From: UBA1422 sp963676385 | GTDB taxonomy: Bacteria > Bacillota > Clostridia > Peptostreptococcales > Anaerovoracaceae | DNA length: 64,000 bases | Assembly (NCBI GenBank): GCA_963676385.2 | Contig: CAXXMM010000002.1 | Span: forward strand, 1-64,000 | Direction of reading: 5' to 3' | Shown: positions 27,866-37,664 of the stretch, in pieces | How the letters are laid out: each line of letters opens with the position of its first letter | Numbering within the stretch: the stretch's first letter is position 1 | The notes under the pieces: model-generated | The model's input: the letters and a program-made list of their open reading frames with translations, nothing else | What the model was told of the DNA's origin: nothing | The model's database searches: none | Translations under genes and position numbers: made by a program

Positions 27866-27893
27866 TTGATAAATAAAATATAGGTGGTAATAT
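27866..27893 (+). promoter_or_regulatory. Possible promoter of the cas operon
   Basis: TTGATA, a 16-bp spacer and TAATAT. It is the best plus-strand match between fic and cas9. A transcript from here would run through the tracrRNA gene in antisense before reaching cas9. Confidence 0.4.
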
Positions 27894-27976
27894 ATTAGTG
27901 AAGAACATACTTTAGTAACGGTATGGTTGAAAGCTTTGGGGATTGTGATGAGGGATTCAGCACAAAAATTCATACA

Positions 27977-28009
27977 TGAAAAACATTTGGCATCACATTT
28001 TGTGGTGCC
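27977..28009 (-). terminator. Second (distal) terminator of tracrRNA
   Basis: Read on the minus strand, GGCACCAC pairs with GTGATGCC around AAAAT and is followed by AAATGTTTTT. It lies about 20 bp beyond the first tracrRNA terminator and may define a longer transcript or a backup. Confidence 0.55.
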
Positions 28010-28027
28010 TTTTATTTGCCAAAAAAT

Positions 28028-28155
28028 GAAAAAGGCTTGAATTCACAAGCCTATACTTACTAAAACCCCAACAATTGGGAGTCCCGAAGGACGATTTGAA
28101 TAAATTTTTATTTGAACTTATGGTGTAATCTTGTATGGTAGTCAATCATCAAGAC
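28028..28155 (-). ncRNA. tracrRNA of the type II-A CRISPR system
   Basis: The anti-repeat (about 28111-28148) pairs with the CRISPR repeat: a 5-bp lower stem, a small bulge and then 26 uninterrupted base pairs matching repeat positions 9-34. Downstream on the minus strand come a small hairpin GTCC-TTCG-GGAC, a second hairpin CCCAATTGTTGGG and a terminator AGGCTTG...CAAGCCT with a T tail, the usual nexus-plus-hairpins layout. Predicted length is about 125 nt. It is transcribed opposite to cas9, as in Streptococcus pyogenes. It guides RNase III processing of crRNA and holds the crRNA in Cas9. Confidence 0.9.
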
Positions 28156-28161
28156 AACAAC

Positions 28162-28190
28162 ATGCTATCGCAAGAAAGGAGTTTTGTCAA
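28162..28190 (-). promoter_or_regulatory. tracrRNA promoter overlapping the cas9 translation start
   Basis: On the minus strand TTGACA (28185-28190), a 17-bp spacer and TAGCAT (28162-28167). The -35 box ends 2 bp before the cas9 ATG, and the spacer covers the cas9 ribosome binding site. The predicted start near 28155 lies just before the anti-repeat. Confidence 0.7.
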
Positions 28191-28192
28191 CT

Positions 28193-31100
28193 ATGAAAAA
28201 GGAATTTGGGGAATATTATCTTGGATTGGACATTGGAACTGATTCAGTTGGATGGGCGGTAACTGATACAGAGTATGCTTTGCAGAAATTTAATGGCAAA
28301 GCCATGTGGGGTATTCGCCTGTTTGAGGAAGCAACTCCGGCGGCAGAAAGAAGGTTGCATAGAAGCGCACGACGCAGGGAACAGCGAAGGAAGAACCGAA
28401 TTGACCTGTTACAGGAACTATTTTCGGAAGAAATTTGCAAAGTTGATCCGGGATTTTATCTTAGATTGAAAGAAAGCAAATTTTATCAGGAAGATAAATC
28501 CGAAAATCAGGCAAATACCTTGTTTAATGATCATTTATATTCTGACAAGGAATACCATACCGAATTTCCCACAATCCATCATTTGAGGAAAGCACTTATC
28601 GAAAACAAAAAAGATTATGACATCAGGTTGGTGTATCTTGCATTACATAATATTCTAAAGAATCGCGGCCATTTTTTGTTTGAAGGAAGAAATATCAGTG
28701 ACGTTCTTTCTTTTGAACCAGTGTATCGTGAATTAAAGCAATACCTATATGATGAGTTTGGAATTGATTTTAATTGTACCACACCTAAAGAAATGGAAAA
28801 TATCATTAAAAACAAGAAAATGGGAATACAAAAAAAGGCAGCAGCATTATCTGAATTGATATCACCAAACACTATTCAAGAGAAGACTATTATTAAAGCA
28901 ATTGCTGGGGGAAAGGTAAAGCTAAGTGATCTTTTTGACATGCCAGAATTGACAACAGAAGAAAAAAATAGCATTCAATTTTCAAGCGCTCAATTTGATG
29001 ATGATTTGCCAGTACTGGAAAATTTTCTACAAGACAAGCTTTATCTTGTAGAAAAGCTTAAGGCAATCTATGACTGGGGAATCTTGGCAGAAATCAGAGG
29101 AGAAGAACCATATTTATCATATGCAAAAGTAAACACTTATGAGAAGCATAAGTTGGATCTTAAAATCTTAAAATTGTATGCAAGAAAATATATACCAGAA
29201 CTCTATAACGATATCTTTTCAAGTAATGAAAAATGCAATTATTGTGCATATGTTGGAATCAGTAAGAAAAATAGCAAGAAGTTAAGAACCGAAAAGACAT
29301 GCAGTCAGGAAGAATTATGTAAGTATTTGGAGAAGAAATTCGAAAAGGATAAAGAAGAAATTCGAAAAGATGTAGACGGCTTGTATTTGTTGACAGAAAT
29401 TATAAATAGAACTTTGTTGCCAAAACAGACATCAAAAGACAATGCAACTATTCCGTACCAACTTCACCTTGAGGAACTCAAAGTCATTCTCAAAAACGCC
29501 TCGACATACTTGCTATTTCTTAATGATACAGACGATTCAGGTCTTTCCGTCAGTAAAAAAGTAGAAGAAATTATGAAGTTTAGAATCCCCTATTATGTTG
29601 GTCCGCTGAACGATGCCCACCTATGCAAAGGTGGTTTTGCGTGGATTGTAAAAAGAGAAAAAGGAAAAATCTTTCCTTGGAATTTTGAAAAAAACGTGGA
29701 CATAGAGGCTAGTGCAGAAAATTTTATTACCCGGATGACCAATAAGTGTACTTACGTAATTGGGGCGGATGTGTTGCCAAAAAATTCACTTATCTATAGT
29801 AAATTTATGGTTTTGAACGAAATCAACAATTTGAAAATTGATGGAGAAGAAATCCCGGTAAGTCTGAAACAAAGTATATATACAGACTTATTTATGAAAC
29901 AACGAAAAGTAACTGGAAAGAAATTATTTGAGTATCTAAAGTGTAATAATTACGATATCAAAATAGATGCTATTGGTGGAATTGATGGGGACTGCAAATC
30001 ATCTTTGGCATCCTACATTGATATGAAAGACATTCTTGGAGACAAAGTCAATAATACTAATCTCGCAGAAGATATTATTTTGTCAATTTCTCTTTTTGGT
30101 GATGATAAGAAATTGCTTAAGAAGAAGTTGATGAAAAAATATCCCAAAGAATTGACGGAGGAAGAGATAGACAAATTATGTACCAAGAAATATCTTGGCT
30201 GGGGAAGGCTATCAAATGCATTTCTTCAGAATATTTTTGCACCAAGCCATGAAACTGGAGAATATGTGTGCATTTTGCAGGCAATGTGGGAAACAAATAA
30301 TAATTTAATGCAGTTGCTCAGTAGGGAGTACGAATATGAAAATGAATTAAACAAAATTAATGAACCACATACTAAATCGGTAAGAACAATGGACTACAGC
30401 ATAGTGGATGAACTCCACGTTTCTCCTTCTGTTAAGCGTATGCTATGGCAATCGTTAACGATTGTAAATGAACTTCGTAAAGTAATGGGGAAGGAGCCTA
30501 AACGAATTTTCATCGAGATGGCGAGAGGCAAAGAAAACACTGGTAGGACAACCTCTCGGAAGGCCCAATTAATGTCATTATATGAACAATGCAAAGAAGA
30601 GACAATTCTCTTTACAACATTGCAACAAAAGAGTGAAAACGATATTCGGAGCGATAGGCTATACCTCTATTACACGCAATTAGGGCGTTGCATGTACAGT
30701 GGAGAGAAAATAGAGCTTGACGATCTGTTTGACAAGAATATATATGACGTGGATCATATATTTCCACAATCAAAAACAAAAGATGACAGCCTAAATAATA
30801 GAGTATTGGTGAAAAAAGTCTTCAATGCAAACAAGTCAGACGAATACCCGCTGCCAAAAGAATGGCAACAAGCACAAAAGAAATTTTGGGCAATGCTAAT
30901 GAGCAAAGGATTTATCTCAAAAATTAAATATGAAAGACTCGTTAGAAGAGATCCATTGTCTGAACGAGAACTGGCAGACTTTATCCAAAGGCAGTTGGTA
31001 GAAACGAGGCAGACAACCAAAGCAGCAGCAGATATTCTGAAGAGAGTATGTTCCACTTCGGAAGTTGTTTATGTGAAGGCTGGCAATGTTTCTGACTTTC

Positions 31101-32218
31101 GACAGAAGTATAATTTGATTAAGGTAAGAGAAATAAATGACTTTCATCATGCAAAGGATGCTTTTCTTAATATAGTTGTGGGCAATGTATACTACACGAA
31201 GTTTACAAGTAATCCATACCAATACATTAAAAATGCAGAGTATCGAGCCTATAATTTGAGAAAGATTTTCGACTCAAATGTGGAAAGAGGGGGACTAATT
31301 GCTTGGAACGCTGATAAGGATGAGACGTTAAAGCGAGTGCTTGAAATTATGGGCAAAAACAATATCCTTTTCACAAGAAACGCAAGGGAAATTAAAGGGA
31401 CTCTTTTTGATCAAATGCTTATGCCAAAAGAAAAAGGACAAGTTCAGATTAAAGAGGATGCGAGGTTGACCACAGCGAAATATGGCGGTTACAATAAAGC
31501 CGCAGGGGCATATTTCATATTGGTAGAACATATAAAGAAAGGGAAAATCACGAGAACGATTGAAAGTGTTCCTGTATACCTTGCAAAACGAATTGAAAGT
31601 AGCCCCGGGGGACTTGAAAAATTTGTAGATGATGTGCTTGGATTAAAGGAAGCTAAGATCATACTAAGAAAAATAAAGATAAATACTTTATTTCAGATTG
31701 ATGGTTTCCGTATGCATTTATCTGGTAGAACGGGAACAAGGCTTGTTTTTAAAAACGCTAACCAGTTGGTTTTAAGTGAGGAAACGGTACGGTATTGCAA
31801 GAAGATAGTAAATTATATGAATCGATGCAAAGATATGCGAAAAAAAGGCGGAGAAGTTTTGCTTACGGGATTTGATGGGATTGCGGTTTTTGATAATTTG
31901 AGTTTATATAACTTGTTTGTCAATAAACTGGGAAACACAATATATAGAACCCAGCTTTCCGCTCAAGCTACAACACTCAAAGAGCAAAGGCAAAATTTTA
32001 TTGAGTTGCCTATAGAATTACAGTGTGTATTACTATACGAGTTACTACATTTTTTTCAATGCAATTCAGTGTTGGCAAGTCTTGAACTCATTTTAGGTCC
32101 GCAAAACGCAGGGAGGGTAGGCATGTCCAACGAAGTCACCAATAAACATAACATAAAAATTCTTGCTCAATCACCAACTGGATTGTTTGAAAAAGAAGTG
32201 AATTTGGGGGAATTATGA
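28193..32218 (+). CDS. cas9: CRISPR-associated endonuclease Cas9 (type II-A)
   Basis: A 1341-residue effector. RuvC-I is YLGLDIGTDSVGW with catalytic Asp13; the arginine-rich bridge helix is RRLHRSARRREQRRKNRI; RuvC-II contains IFIEMARG; the HNH motif DVDHIFPQS has catalytic His855; RuvC-III HHAKDAF has His986 and Asp989. All nuclease residues are present, so it should be active, and the length matches SpCas9 (1368). A TTG 9 bp upstream is in frame but too close to AAAGGAG, so ATG 28193 is preferred. It is followed by cas1 with an ATGA overlap. It cuts crRNA-matched DNA next to a PAM that cannot be read from here. Confidence 0.97.
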   Translation: MKKEFGEYYLGLDIGTDSVGWAVTDTEYALQKFNGKAMWGIRLFEEATPAAERRLHRSARRREQRRKNRIDLLQELFSEEICKVDPGFYLRLKESKFYQEDKSENQANTLFNDHLYSDKEYHTEFPTIHHLRKALIENKKDYDIRLVYLALHNILKNRGHFLFEGRNISDVLSFEPVYRELKQYLYDEFGIDFNCTTPKEMENIIKNKKMGIQKKAAALSELISPNTIQEKTIIKAIAGGKVKLSDLFDMPELTTEEKNSIQFSSAQFDDDLPVLENFLQDKLYLVEKLKAIYDWGILAEIRGEEPYLSYAKVNTYEKHKLDLKILKLYARKYIPELYNDIFSSNEKCNYCAYVGISKKNSKKLRTEKTCSQEELCKYLEKKFEKDKEEIRKDVDGLYLLTEIINRTLLPKQTSKDNATIPYQLHLEELKVILKNASTYLLFLNDTDDSGLSVSKKVEEIMKFRIPYYVGPLNDAHLCKGGFAWIVKREKGKIFPWNFEKNVDIEASAENFITRMTNKCTYVIGADVLPKNSLIYSKFMVLNEINNLKIDGEEIPVSLKQSIYTDLFMKQRKVTGKKLFEYLKCNNYDIKIDAIGGIDGDCKSSLASYIDMKDILGDKVNNTNLAEDIILSISLFGDDKKLLKKKLMKKYPKELTEEEIDKLCTKKYLGWGRLSNAFLQNIFAPSHETGEYVCILQAMWETNNNLMQLLSREYEYENELNKINEPHTKSVRTMDYSIVDELHVSPSVKRMLWQSLTIVNELRKVMGKEPKRIFIEMARGKENTGRTTSRKAQLMSLYEQCKEETILFTTLQQKSENDIRSDRLYLYYTQLGRCMYSGEKIELDDLFDKNIYDVDHIFPQSKTKDDSLNNRVLVKKVFNANKSDEYPLPKEWQQAQKKFWAMLMSKGFISKIKYERLVRRDPLSERELADFIQRQLVETRQTTKAAADILKRVCSTSEVVYVKAGNVSDFRQKYNLIKVREINDFHHAKDAFLNIVVGNVYYTKFTSNPYQYIKNAEYRAYNLRKIFDSNVERGGLIAWNADKDETLKRVLEIMGKNNILFTRNAREIKGTLFDQMLMPKEKGQVQIKEDARLTTAKYGGYNKAAGAYFILVEHIKKGKITRTIESVPVYLAKRIESSPGGLEKFVDDVLGLKEAKIILRKIKINTLFQIDGFRMHLSGRTGTRLVFKNANQLVLSEETVRYCKKIVNYMNRCKDMRKKGGEVLLTGFDGIAVFDNLSLYNLFVNKLGNTIYRTQLSAQATTLKEQRQNFIELPIELQCVLLYELLHFFQCNSVLASLELILGPQNAGRVGMSNEVTNKHNIKILAQSPTGLFEKEVNLGEL

Positions 32219-33114
32219 GTTGGCGCGTAGTTGTTATTTCGTCAAGGGCCAAACTGGATTTGAAATTAAATCATTTAGTTGTCAGGGGTGATACTGTTAA
32301 AAAAATACACATTAGTGAGATTAGCATATTGTTAATCGAATCAACAGGAGTATCTCTGACTACTGCGTTACTATGTGAGCTTGCCAAGAAAAAAGTAAAA
32401 GTTATTTTTTGCGATGAGAAAAGAAATCCCTCTTCAGAATTGGTTTCGTATTATGGAAGCCATGATACCAGCGAAAAAATCAGGAAACAAGTTCAATGGA
32501 GCGAAAACATCAAACAGCAGATATGGACGGAAATCGTGACAGAAAAAATCAGAAAACAAGCATCGCTGTTGGATTACTTGAAATTACCACAGTCAAAAAT
32601 GTTAGAGGAGTACATTTCTCAAGTAGTACTAAACGATATGACAAATCGAGAAGGACATGCCGCCAAGGTGTATTTCAACGCATTGTTTGGGAAGGACTTT
32701 ACGCGAACTGCAAATAACCCAATTAATGCTGCCCTGAATTATGGTTATGGCATTTTATTATCCGCATTCAATCGAGAGGTTGTATCTTCTGGATACATTA
32801 CTCAGTTGGGGTTGTTTCACGATAACATGTTTAACCAATTTAATTTGGGTTCGGATTTAATGGAACCTTTTAGAATACTTGTTGACTTGACGGTACACAA
32901 ACTGCAACCTCAAAGCTTTGAGCAACCAGAGAAAATGCAGTTGGTTAATATATTAAACCAAGAGGTGCTTATAGATGGAAAGAAAAATTATGTAGTAAAT
33001 GCAATAAAAATATATTGCGGGAGCATATTTGATGCAATCAATGAAAGGGATATTAGTCTAATTAAATTTTATAGGGATGAGTTACAGATATATGAGAGTG
33101 ATGGTTTTTTTTGA
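32215..33114 (+). CDS. cas1: CRISPR integrase Cas1
   Basis: A 299-residue protein, typical type II Cas1 size. The metal-binding residues are visible as Glu in MTNREGHAAKVYFNALFG, His in ITQLGLFHDN and Glu in SDLMEPFRILVD. With Cas2 it integrates new spacers at the leader end. It overlaps cas9 by 4 bp and cas2 by 38 bp, indicating tight translational coupling. Confidence 0.95.
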   Translation: MSWRVVVISSRAKLDLKLNHLVVRGDTVKKIHISEISILLIESTGVSLTTALLCELAKKKVKVIFCDEKRNPSSELVSYYGSHDTSEKIRKQVQWSENIKQQIWTEIVTEKIRKQASLLDYLKLPQSKMLEEYISQVVLNDMTNREGHAAKVYFNALFGKDFTRTANNPINAALNYGYGILLSAFNREVVSSGYITQLGLFHDNMFNQFNLGSDLMEPFRILVDLTVHKLQPQSFEQPEKMQLVNILNQEVLIDGKKNYVVNAIKIYCGSIFDAINERDISLIKFYRDELQIYESDGFF

Positions 33115-33397
33115 TTTGCCAACCTTGACGTTGCAGGACAAAAGAGCGTATACAAAATTTCGTAAACACTTAATTAAAAGTGGGTTTATTATGATGCAAG
33201 AATCGGTTTATAGTAAAATTGCCTTAAATACTACTGCTGCACATGCAGTGATTGAAAATGTCAAAAAGGAGACTCCTGAAAACGGCTTGGTGCAATTACT
33301 TACAATTACAGAAAAGCAGTATTCAAAAATAGATTTTTTGCTGGGTCAATATCAGGGCGAAGTGCTGGATACAGACGAAAGGCTAGTTATATTATGA
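33077..33397 (+). CDS. cas2: CRISPR-associated Cas2
   Basis: A 106-residue ferredoxin-fold protein. The start MSYRYMR is the same as in Streptococcus type II-A Cas2, which supports the start inside cas1 rather than the later ATG at 33092. MVFFDLPT carries the conserved Asp, and FRKHLIKSGFIMMQESVYSK is typical. It forms the structural core of the Cas1-Cas2 integrase. Confidence 0.95.
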   Translation: MSYRYMRVMVFFDLPTLTLQDKRAYTKFRKHLIKSGFIMMQESVYSKIALNTTAAHAVIENVKKETPENGLVQLLTITEKQYSKIDFLLGQYQGEVLDTDERLVIL

Positions 33398-34065
33398 AAT
33401 TAGCATACAAGGATATGGAGCATGTCATCGAATTTCATGAAAATCAAGTTGAGATTCTTTTATTGGAATCACAAGATTGCTTTTCGAAATTTATTGAAGA
33501 ACTGTATCTTCAAATACAGAATGGGGCAGGTCCCTTTGTTTTTTCGGAAGAAAATTGTGAGATCAATGTTTCTAAATGGGTTAACCTTATTATAGAGCCA
33601 TTCACACTAAACATAAATAGTAAGCCAATTTTGAGCAAAGTTATGGCAAATGTGAAATTGAATGCTTTAGGTGAAAACCATTACCTACGAACCCTCGAAA
33701 TGAAAGGCTTGATAAAGAGTTATATTATGCAGTTGACAGATGTTGAACACTGGGAATTATCAGTTTCTGAGAATGTTGATCTAGATATGATTTTTAAATC
33801 TGTTAATTTGAAAATCTTTGATGATTACATATCACTTCTCGAGAAAATTGTCAGTTACGTGATTTCAGTGAATGACATTTTGGGAATCAACATTTTTATT
33901 TTTACTAATCTGAATACATACTTATCCATGGAGGAACTTTCCCAGCTATATACAGAATGTTTTTATCGGAAAATATTTCTTTTGCTTGTTGAAAATAACC
34001 TAAGGGAATATCTACCTTGTGAAAACGTATGTGTTATTGATAAAGAGTTGTGCGAAATATATTAG
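33394..34065 (+). CDS. csn2: CRISPR-associated Csn2
   Basis: A 223-residue protein, matching canonical Csn2 (about 220). It starts MKLAYKDMEHVIEFHENQVEILLLES and has the long central helices and IFTNLNTYLSMEELSQLY segment of the family. Csn2 tetramers encircle double-stranded DNA ends and are needed for spacer acquisition; its presence defines subtype II-A. It overlaps cas2 by 4 bp and ends 70 bp before the first repeat. Confidence 0.93.
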   Translation: MKLAYKDMEHVIEFHENQVEILLLESQDCFSKFIEELYLQIQNGAGPFVFSEENCEINVSKWVNLIIEPFTLNINSKPILSKVMANVKLNALGENHYLRTLEMKGLIKSYIMQLTDVEHWELSVSENVDLDMIFKSVNLKIFDDYISLLEKIVSYVISVNDILGINIFIFTNLNTYLSMEELSQLYTECFYRKIFLLLVENNLREYLPCENVCVIDKELCEIY

Positions 34066-34135
34066 AGTGGATTATACTCAAATATCACTATACAACATTA
34101 CGGTGTTATGGTGGCATCACATTACAAACTTTGAG
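34066..34135 (+). promoter_or_regulatory. CRISPR leader with leader-anchoring sequence
   Basis: Only 70 bp separate csn2 from the first repeat. The leader is AT-rich, contains TATACT and ends in CTTTGAG directly against the repeat, close to the ATTTGAG leader-anchoring motif that positions spacer integration in type II-A systems. A promoter for the array may reach back into csn2. Confidence 0.75.
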
Positions 34136-37100
34136 GTTTGAGAATGGTGTAATCTTGTATGGTAGTCAAACCATTATTGGCGCTAATATACACATAGTAC
34201 CGTTTGAGAATGGTGTAATCTTGTATGGTAGTCAAACCATCCAAAGAACACTTCCATGCAGCGCTCCGTTTGAGAATGGTGTAATCTTGTATGGTAGTCA
34301 AACATAAAGTCGAAACCGTCAGCTAACTTGTAGGTTTGAGAATGGTGTAATCTTGTATGGTAGTCAAACATTAATTGATACAGTACCTTGGTTGTAACTG
34401 TTTGAGAATGGTGTAATCTTGTATGGTAGTCAAACATAAAGATAAGCGCCAAGTGCCATTATTCCGTTTGAGAATGGTGTAATCTTGTATGGTAGTCAAA
34501 CAACAGAAGCAACCACCATTGCAATTAAACCGTTTGAGAATGGTGTAATCTTGTATGGTAGTCAAACGATCGCCCATTAAGATCAATACATATGGTAGTT
34601 TGAGAATGGTGTAATCTTGTATGGTAGTCAAACGAAGTAAGTTTCTGTCATTTGACCAGTAATGTTTGAGAATGGTGTAATCTTGTATGGTAGTCAAACG
34701 ATGGAGAAAAGATTAAAGCGGACACATGGGTTTGAGAATGGTGTAATCTTGTATGGTAGTCAAACTGTATGACATCGAAGAAACCGGACTGGCGGGTTTG
34801 AGAATGGTGTAATCTTGTATGGTAGTCAAACTTGCCCCTGACCATGAAATCATTTTGGCTTGTTTGAGAATGGTGTAATCTTGTATGGTAGTCAAACTGA
34901 CAGCCAATCGGCTGAATCAGAATCGAAGTTTGAGAATGGTGTAATCTTGTATGGTAGTCAAACTTTTTTCATTGAAATTAATCACCTGGCTCAGTTTGAG
35001 AATGGTGTAATCTTGTATGGTAGTCAAACTAAGCGGATGGCCAAAATCGCTGATGCGGTGTTTGAGAATGGTGTAATCTTGTATGGTAGTCAAACTTGAA
35101 AACGGCGCATTAGTTGTGACTGCTAGTTTGAGAATGGTGTAATCTTGTATGGTAGTCAAACCCACCACCCTGTGATAAAACCCATCCCAACGTTTGAGAA
35201 TGGTGTAATCTTGTATGGTAGTCAAACGAATTTAGGTCTGAAAAACCCATTTCCACCGTTTGAGAATGGTGTAATCTTGTATGGTAGTCAAACTACATCG
35301 GTCTGCGCAAATCCCCAGGATTGTTTGAGAATGGTGTAATCTTGTATGGTAGTCAAACTCACTGGGTCCTTTCCCCTCGTAGCTGCTCGTTTGAGAATGG
35401 TGTAATCTTGTATGGTAGTCAAACGGGGCTTTGCCGGGAAGACAACTTACGGGAGTTTGAGAATGGTGTAATCTTGTATGGTAGTCAAACGATTGAGAAG
35501 GTGACCAAATGAAACAGAACGTTTGAGAATGGTGTAATCTTGTATGGTAGTCAAACAAACCAAAAAGAAGCAACTGTTGATGATGTGTTTGAGAATGGTG
35601 TAATCTTGTATGGTAGTCAAACATAAAAAATATTCTGACCACACAATTGAAGTTTGAGAATGGTGTAATCTTGTATGGTAGTCAAACTGTGCGTTACGTT
35701 AAAAAACGACGATACCAGTTTGAGAATGGTGTAATCTTGTATGGTAGTCAAACTTATCGGCGACCGACAAAGACGCCTGCGCTGGTTTGAGAATGGTGTA
35801 ATCTTGTATGGTAGTCAAACTTCCTTACCGACATATTCCTTGGCAACCTGGTTTGAGAATGGTGTAATCTTGTATGGTAGTCAAACAAGCGATTGCATGC
35901 CTCAGCATTGCGTCAAGTTTGAGAATGGTGTAATCTTGTATGGTAGTCAAACTGTATAATCCATTTACACCACCCTGCTTTCGTTTGAGAATGGTGTAAT
36001 CTTGTATGGTAGTCAAACCACCGTCAATACATACAACAGTAGAAAACCGTTTGAGAATGGTGTAATCTTGTATGGTAGTCAAACGACGGAATACGAAAAG
36101 TAGGTGAATACTATGTTTGAGAATGGTGTAATCTTGTATGGTAGTCAAACAATTGACGAATGCCCCATCAGTTTAGACGCGTTTGAGAATGGTGTAATCT
36201 TGTATGGTAGTCAAACATTACAAAATCACTCATGCTTCTTGCCCCCGTTTGAGAATGGTGTAATCTTGTATGGTAGTCAAACGTTGTCAATGCTTATAAC
36301 CTCATATGGATTGTTTGAGAATGGTGTAATCTTGTATGGTAGTCAAACGCCAATTTTTAACTTGGGTAGAATTTTCGCGTTTGAGAATGGTGTAATCTTG
36401 TATGGTAGTCAAACCAAGGCCAACGGCTACGAGCACAAAATCAAGTTTGAGAATGGTGTAATCTTGTATGGTAGCCAAACTGCCAAAACTCCGTTGGCAA
36501 TTCCCAGCAAGTTTGAGAATGGTGTAATCTTGTATGGTAGTCAAACAAAGTTCACGCAATTTTAAGCCATCAACCGGTTTGAGAATGGTGTAATCTTGTA
36601 TGGTAGTCAAACGCGCGAACACAGCCTCTAGCGTGGCTTATCGTTTGAGAATGGTGTAATCTTGTATGGTAGTCAAACTTAGACAAGGCTTTGCCCGCAA
36701 TATTAGATGGTTTGAGAATGGTGTAATCTTGTATGGTAGTCAAACTATGGGCGCATAGGATGGTGTGCAAGGGGTGTTTGAGAATGGTGTAATCTTGTAT
36801 GGTAGTCAAACTGTATTACTCATATCATCCTTCCTATCCTTGTTTGAGAATGGTGTAATCTTGTATGGTAGTCAAACCAGAAAGGAAAGAGGGTGGGAGT
36901 AAATGAGGTTTGAGAATGGTGTAATCTTGTATGGTAGTCAAACTAAATTCGCCTTTGTATCCATATTCGGCTTGTTTGAGAATGGTGTAATCTTGTATGG
37001 TAGTCAAACGGTACAAATTGCCATATATGTTCCAGAAGAGTTTGAGAATGGTGTAATCTTGTATGGTAGTCAAACTTAGATTGCAAAATTTACATTCCAA

Positions 37101-37602
37101 GGTGGGTTTGAGAATGGTGTAATCTTGTATGGTAGTCAAACAATATAACAATTGTAACAACGAGTTAGGTAGTTTGAGAATGGTGTAATCTTGTATGGTA
37201 GTCAAACTTGGGATTATTGATATGATGGACGACAGGCGTTTGAGAATGGTGTAATCTTGTATGGTAGGCAAACACTGATTTGCTTTTCCCCGCCTTTGAC
37301 TTGGTTTGAGAATGGTGTAATCTTGTATGGTAGTCAAACTGTGTCTTATTGACTTCATCGACCGCCCTTGTTTGAGAATGGTGTAATCTTGTATGGTAGT
37401 CAAACCTGGGTCGCCGATGTTATCCGGAGTGATTGTTTGAGAATGGTGTAATCTTGTATGGTAGTCAAACGATGCAAATTCTCTCAGGGTAAAATGCTCT
37501 GTTTGAGAATGGTGTAATCTTGTATGGTAGTCAAACCTGATATACAGATGTAACCCCGTCCGCCCCGTTTGAGAATGGTGTAATCTTGTATGGTAGTCAA
37601 AA
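34136..37602 (+). CRISPR. Type II-A CRISPR array, 53 repeats and 52 spacers
   Basis: The 36-bp repeat begins GTTTGAGAATGGTG and ends ATGGTAGTCAAAC, with terminal GTTTGA/TCAAAC inverted ends. I counted 53 copies by position. Spacers are 30 bp except three of 29 bp (35294-35322, 35623-35651, 37406-37434) and two of 31 bp (35754-35784, 36679-36709). Fifty repeats look identical; the copies at 36445 (T to C) and 37238 (T to G) have one change each and the last (37567) has a final A instead of C, so the array is oldest at the right and newest next to csn2. All spacers looked different from each other. crRNAs are expected from the plus strand. Confidence 0.98.
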
Positions 37603-37632
37603 ATCCAATCGAAAAATGGTCCACGCAGTTAA

Positions 37633-37664
37633 CGAAACGCCCCCCATGAGGCGTGGATTGAAAC
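37633..37664 (+). repeat. Orphan type I-C-like CRISPR repeat
   Basis: The 3' part GCGTGGATTGAAAC is the typical end of type I-C (and some I-B) repeats, and the preceding CGCCCCCCATGAG resembles the I-C stem region, though its palindrome is imperfect. Only one copy is present, 30 bp after the last II-A repeat. It may be the relic of a lost second array. Confidence 0.6.

Noticed and set aside
28184..28192. TTG start for cas9 three codons upstream of the ATG.
   Set aside because: It lies only 2 bp from AAAGGAG, while ATG 28193 has an 11-bp spacing and matches Cas9 N-termini better.
36481..36510. Spacer with internal TGCCAA...TTGGCA palindrome as a possible regulatory site.
   Set aside because: A single short palindrome in a phage-derived spacer is expected by chance.
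34136..37602. Several ORFs of 60-190 codons on both strands with repeated FENGVILYGSQT or LTTIQDYTILK units.
   Set aside because: They are translations of the CRISPR repeat, in register because repeat plus spacer is 66 bp.
34136..37602. An extended -10-like TGGTGTAAT inside every repeat, as in type II-C arrays with promoters in repeats.
   Set aside because: Transcription from it would begin within the repeat and remove its tracrRNA-pairing 5' half; no matching -35 recurs in the spacers.
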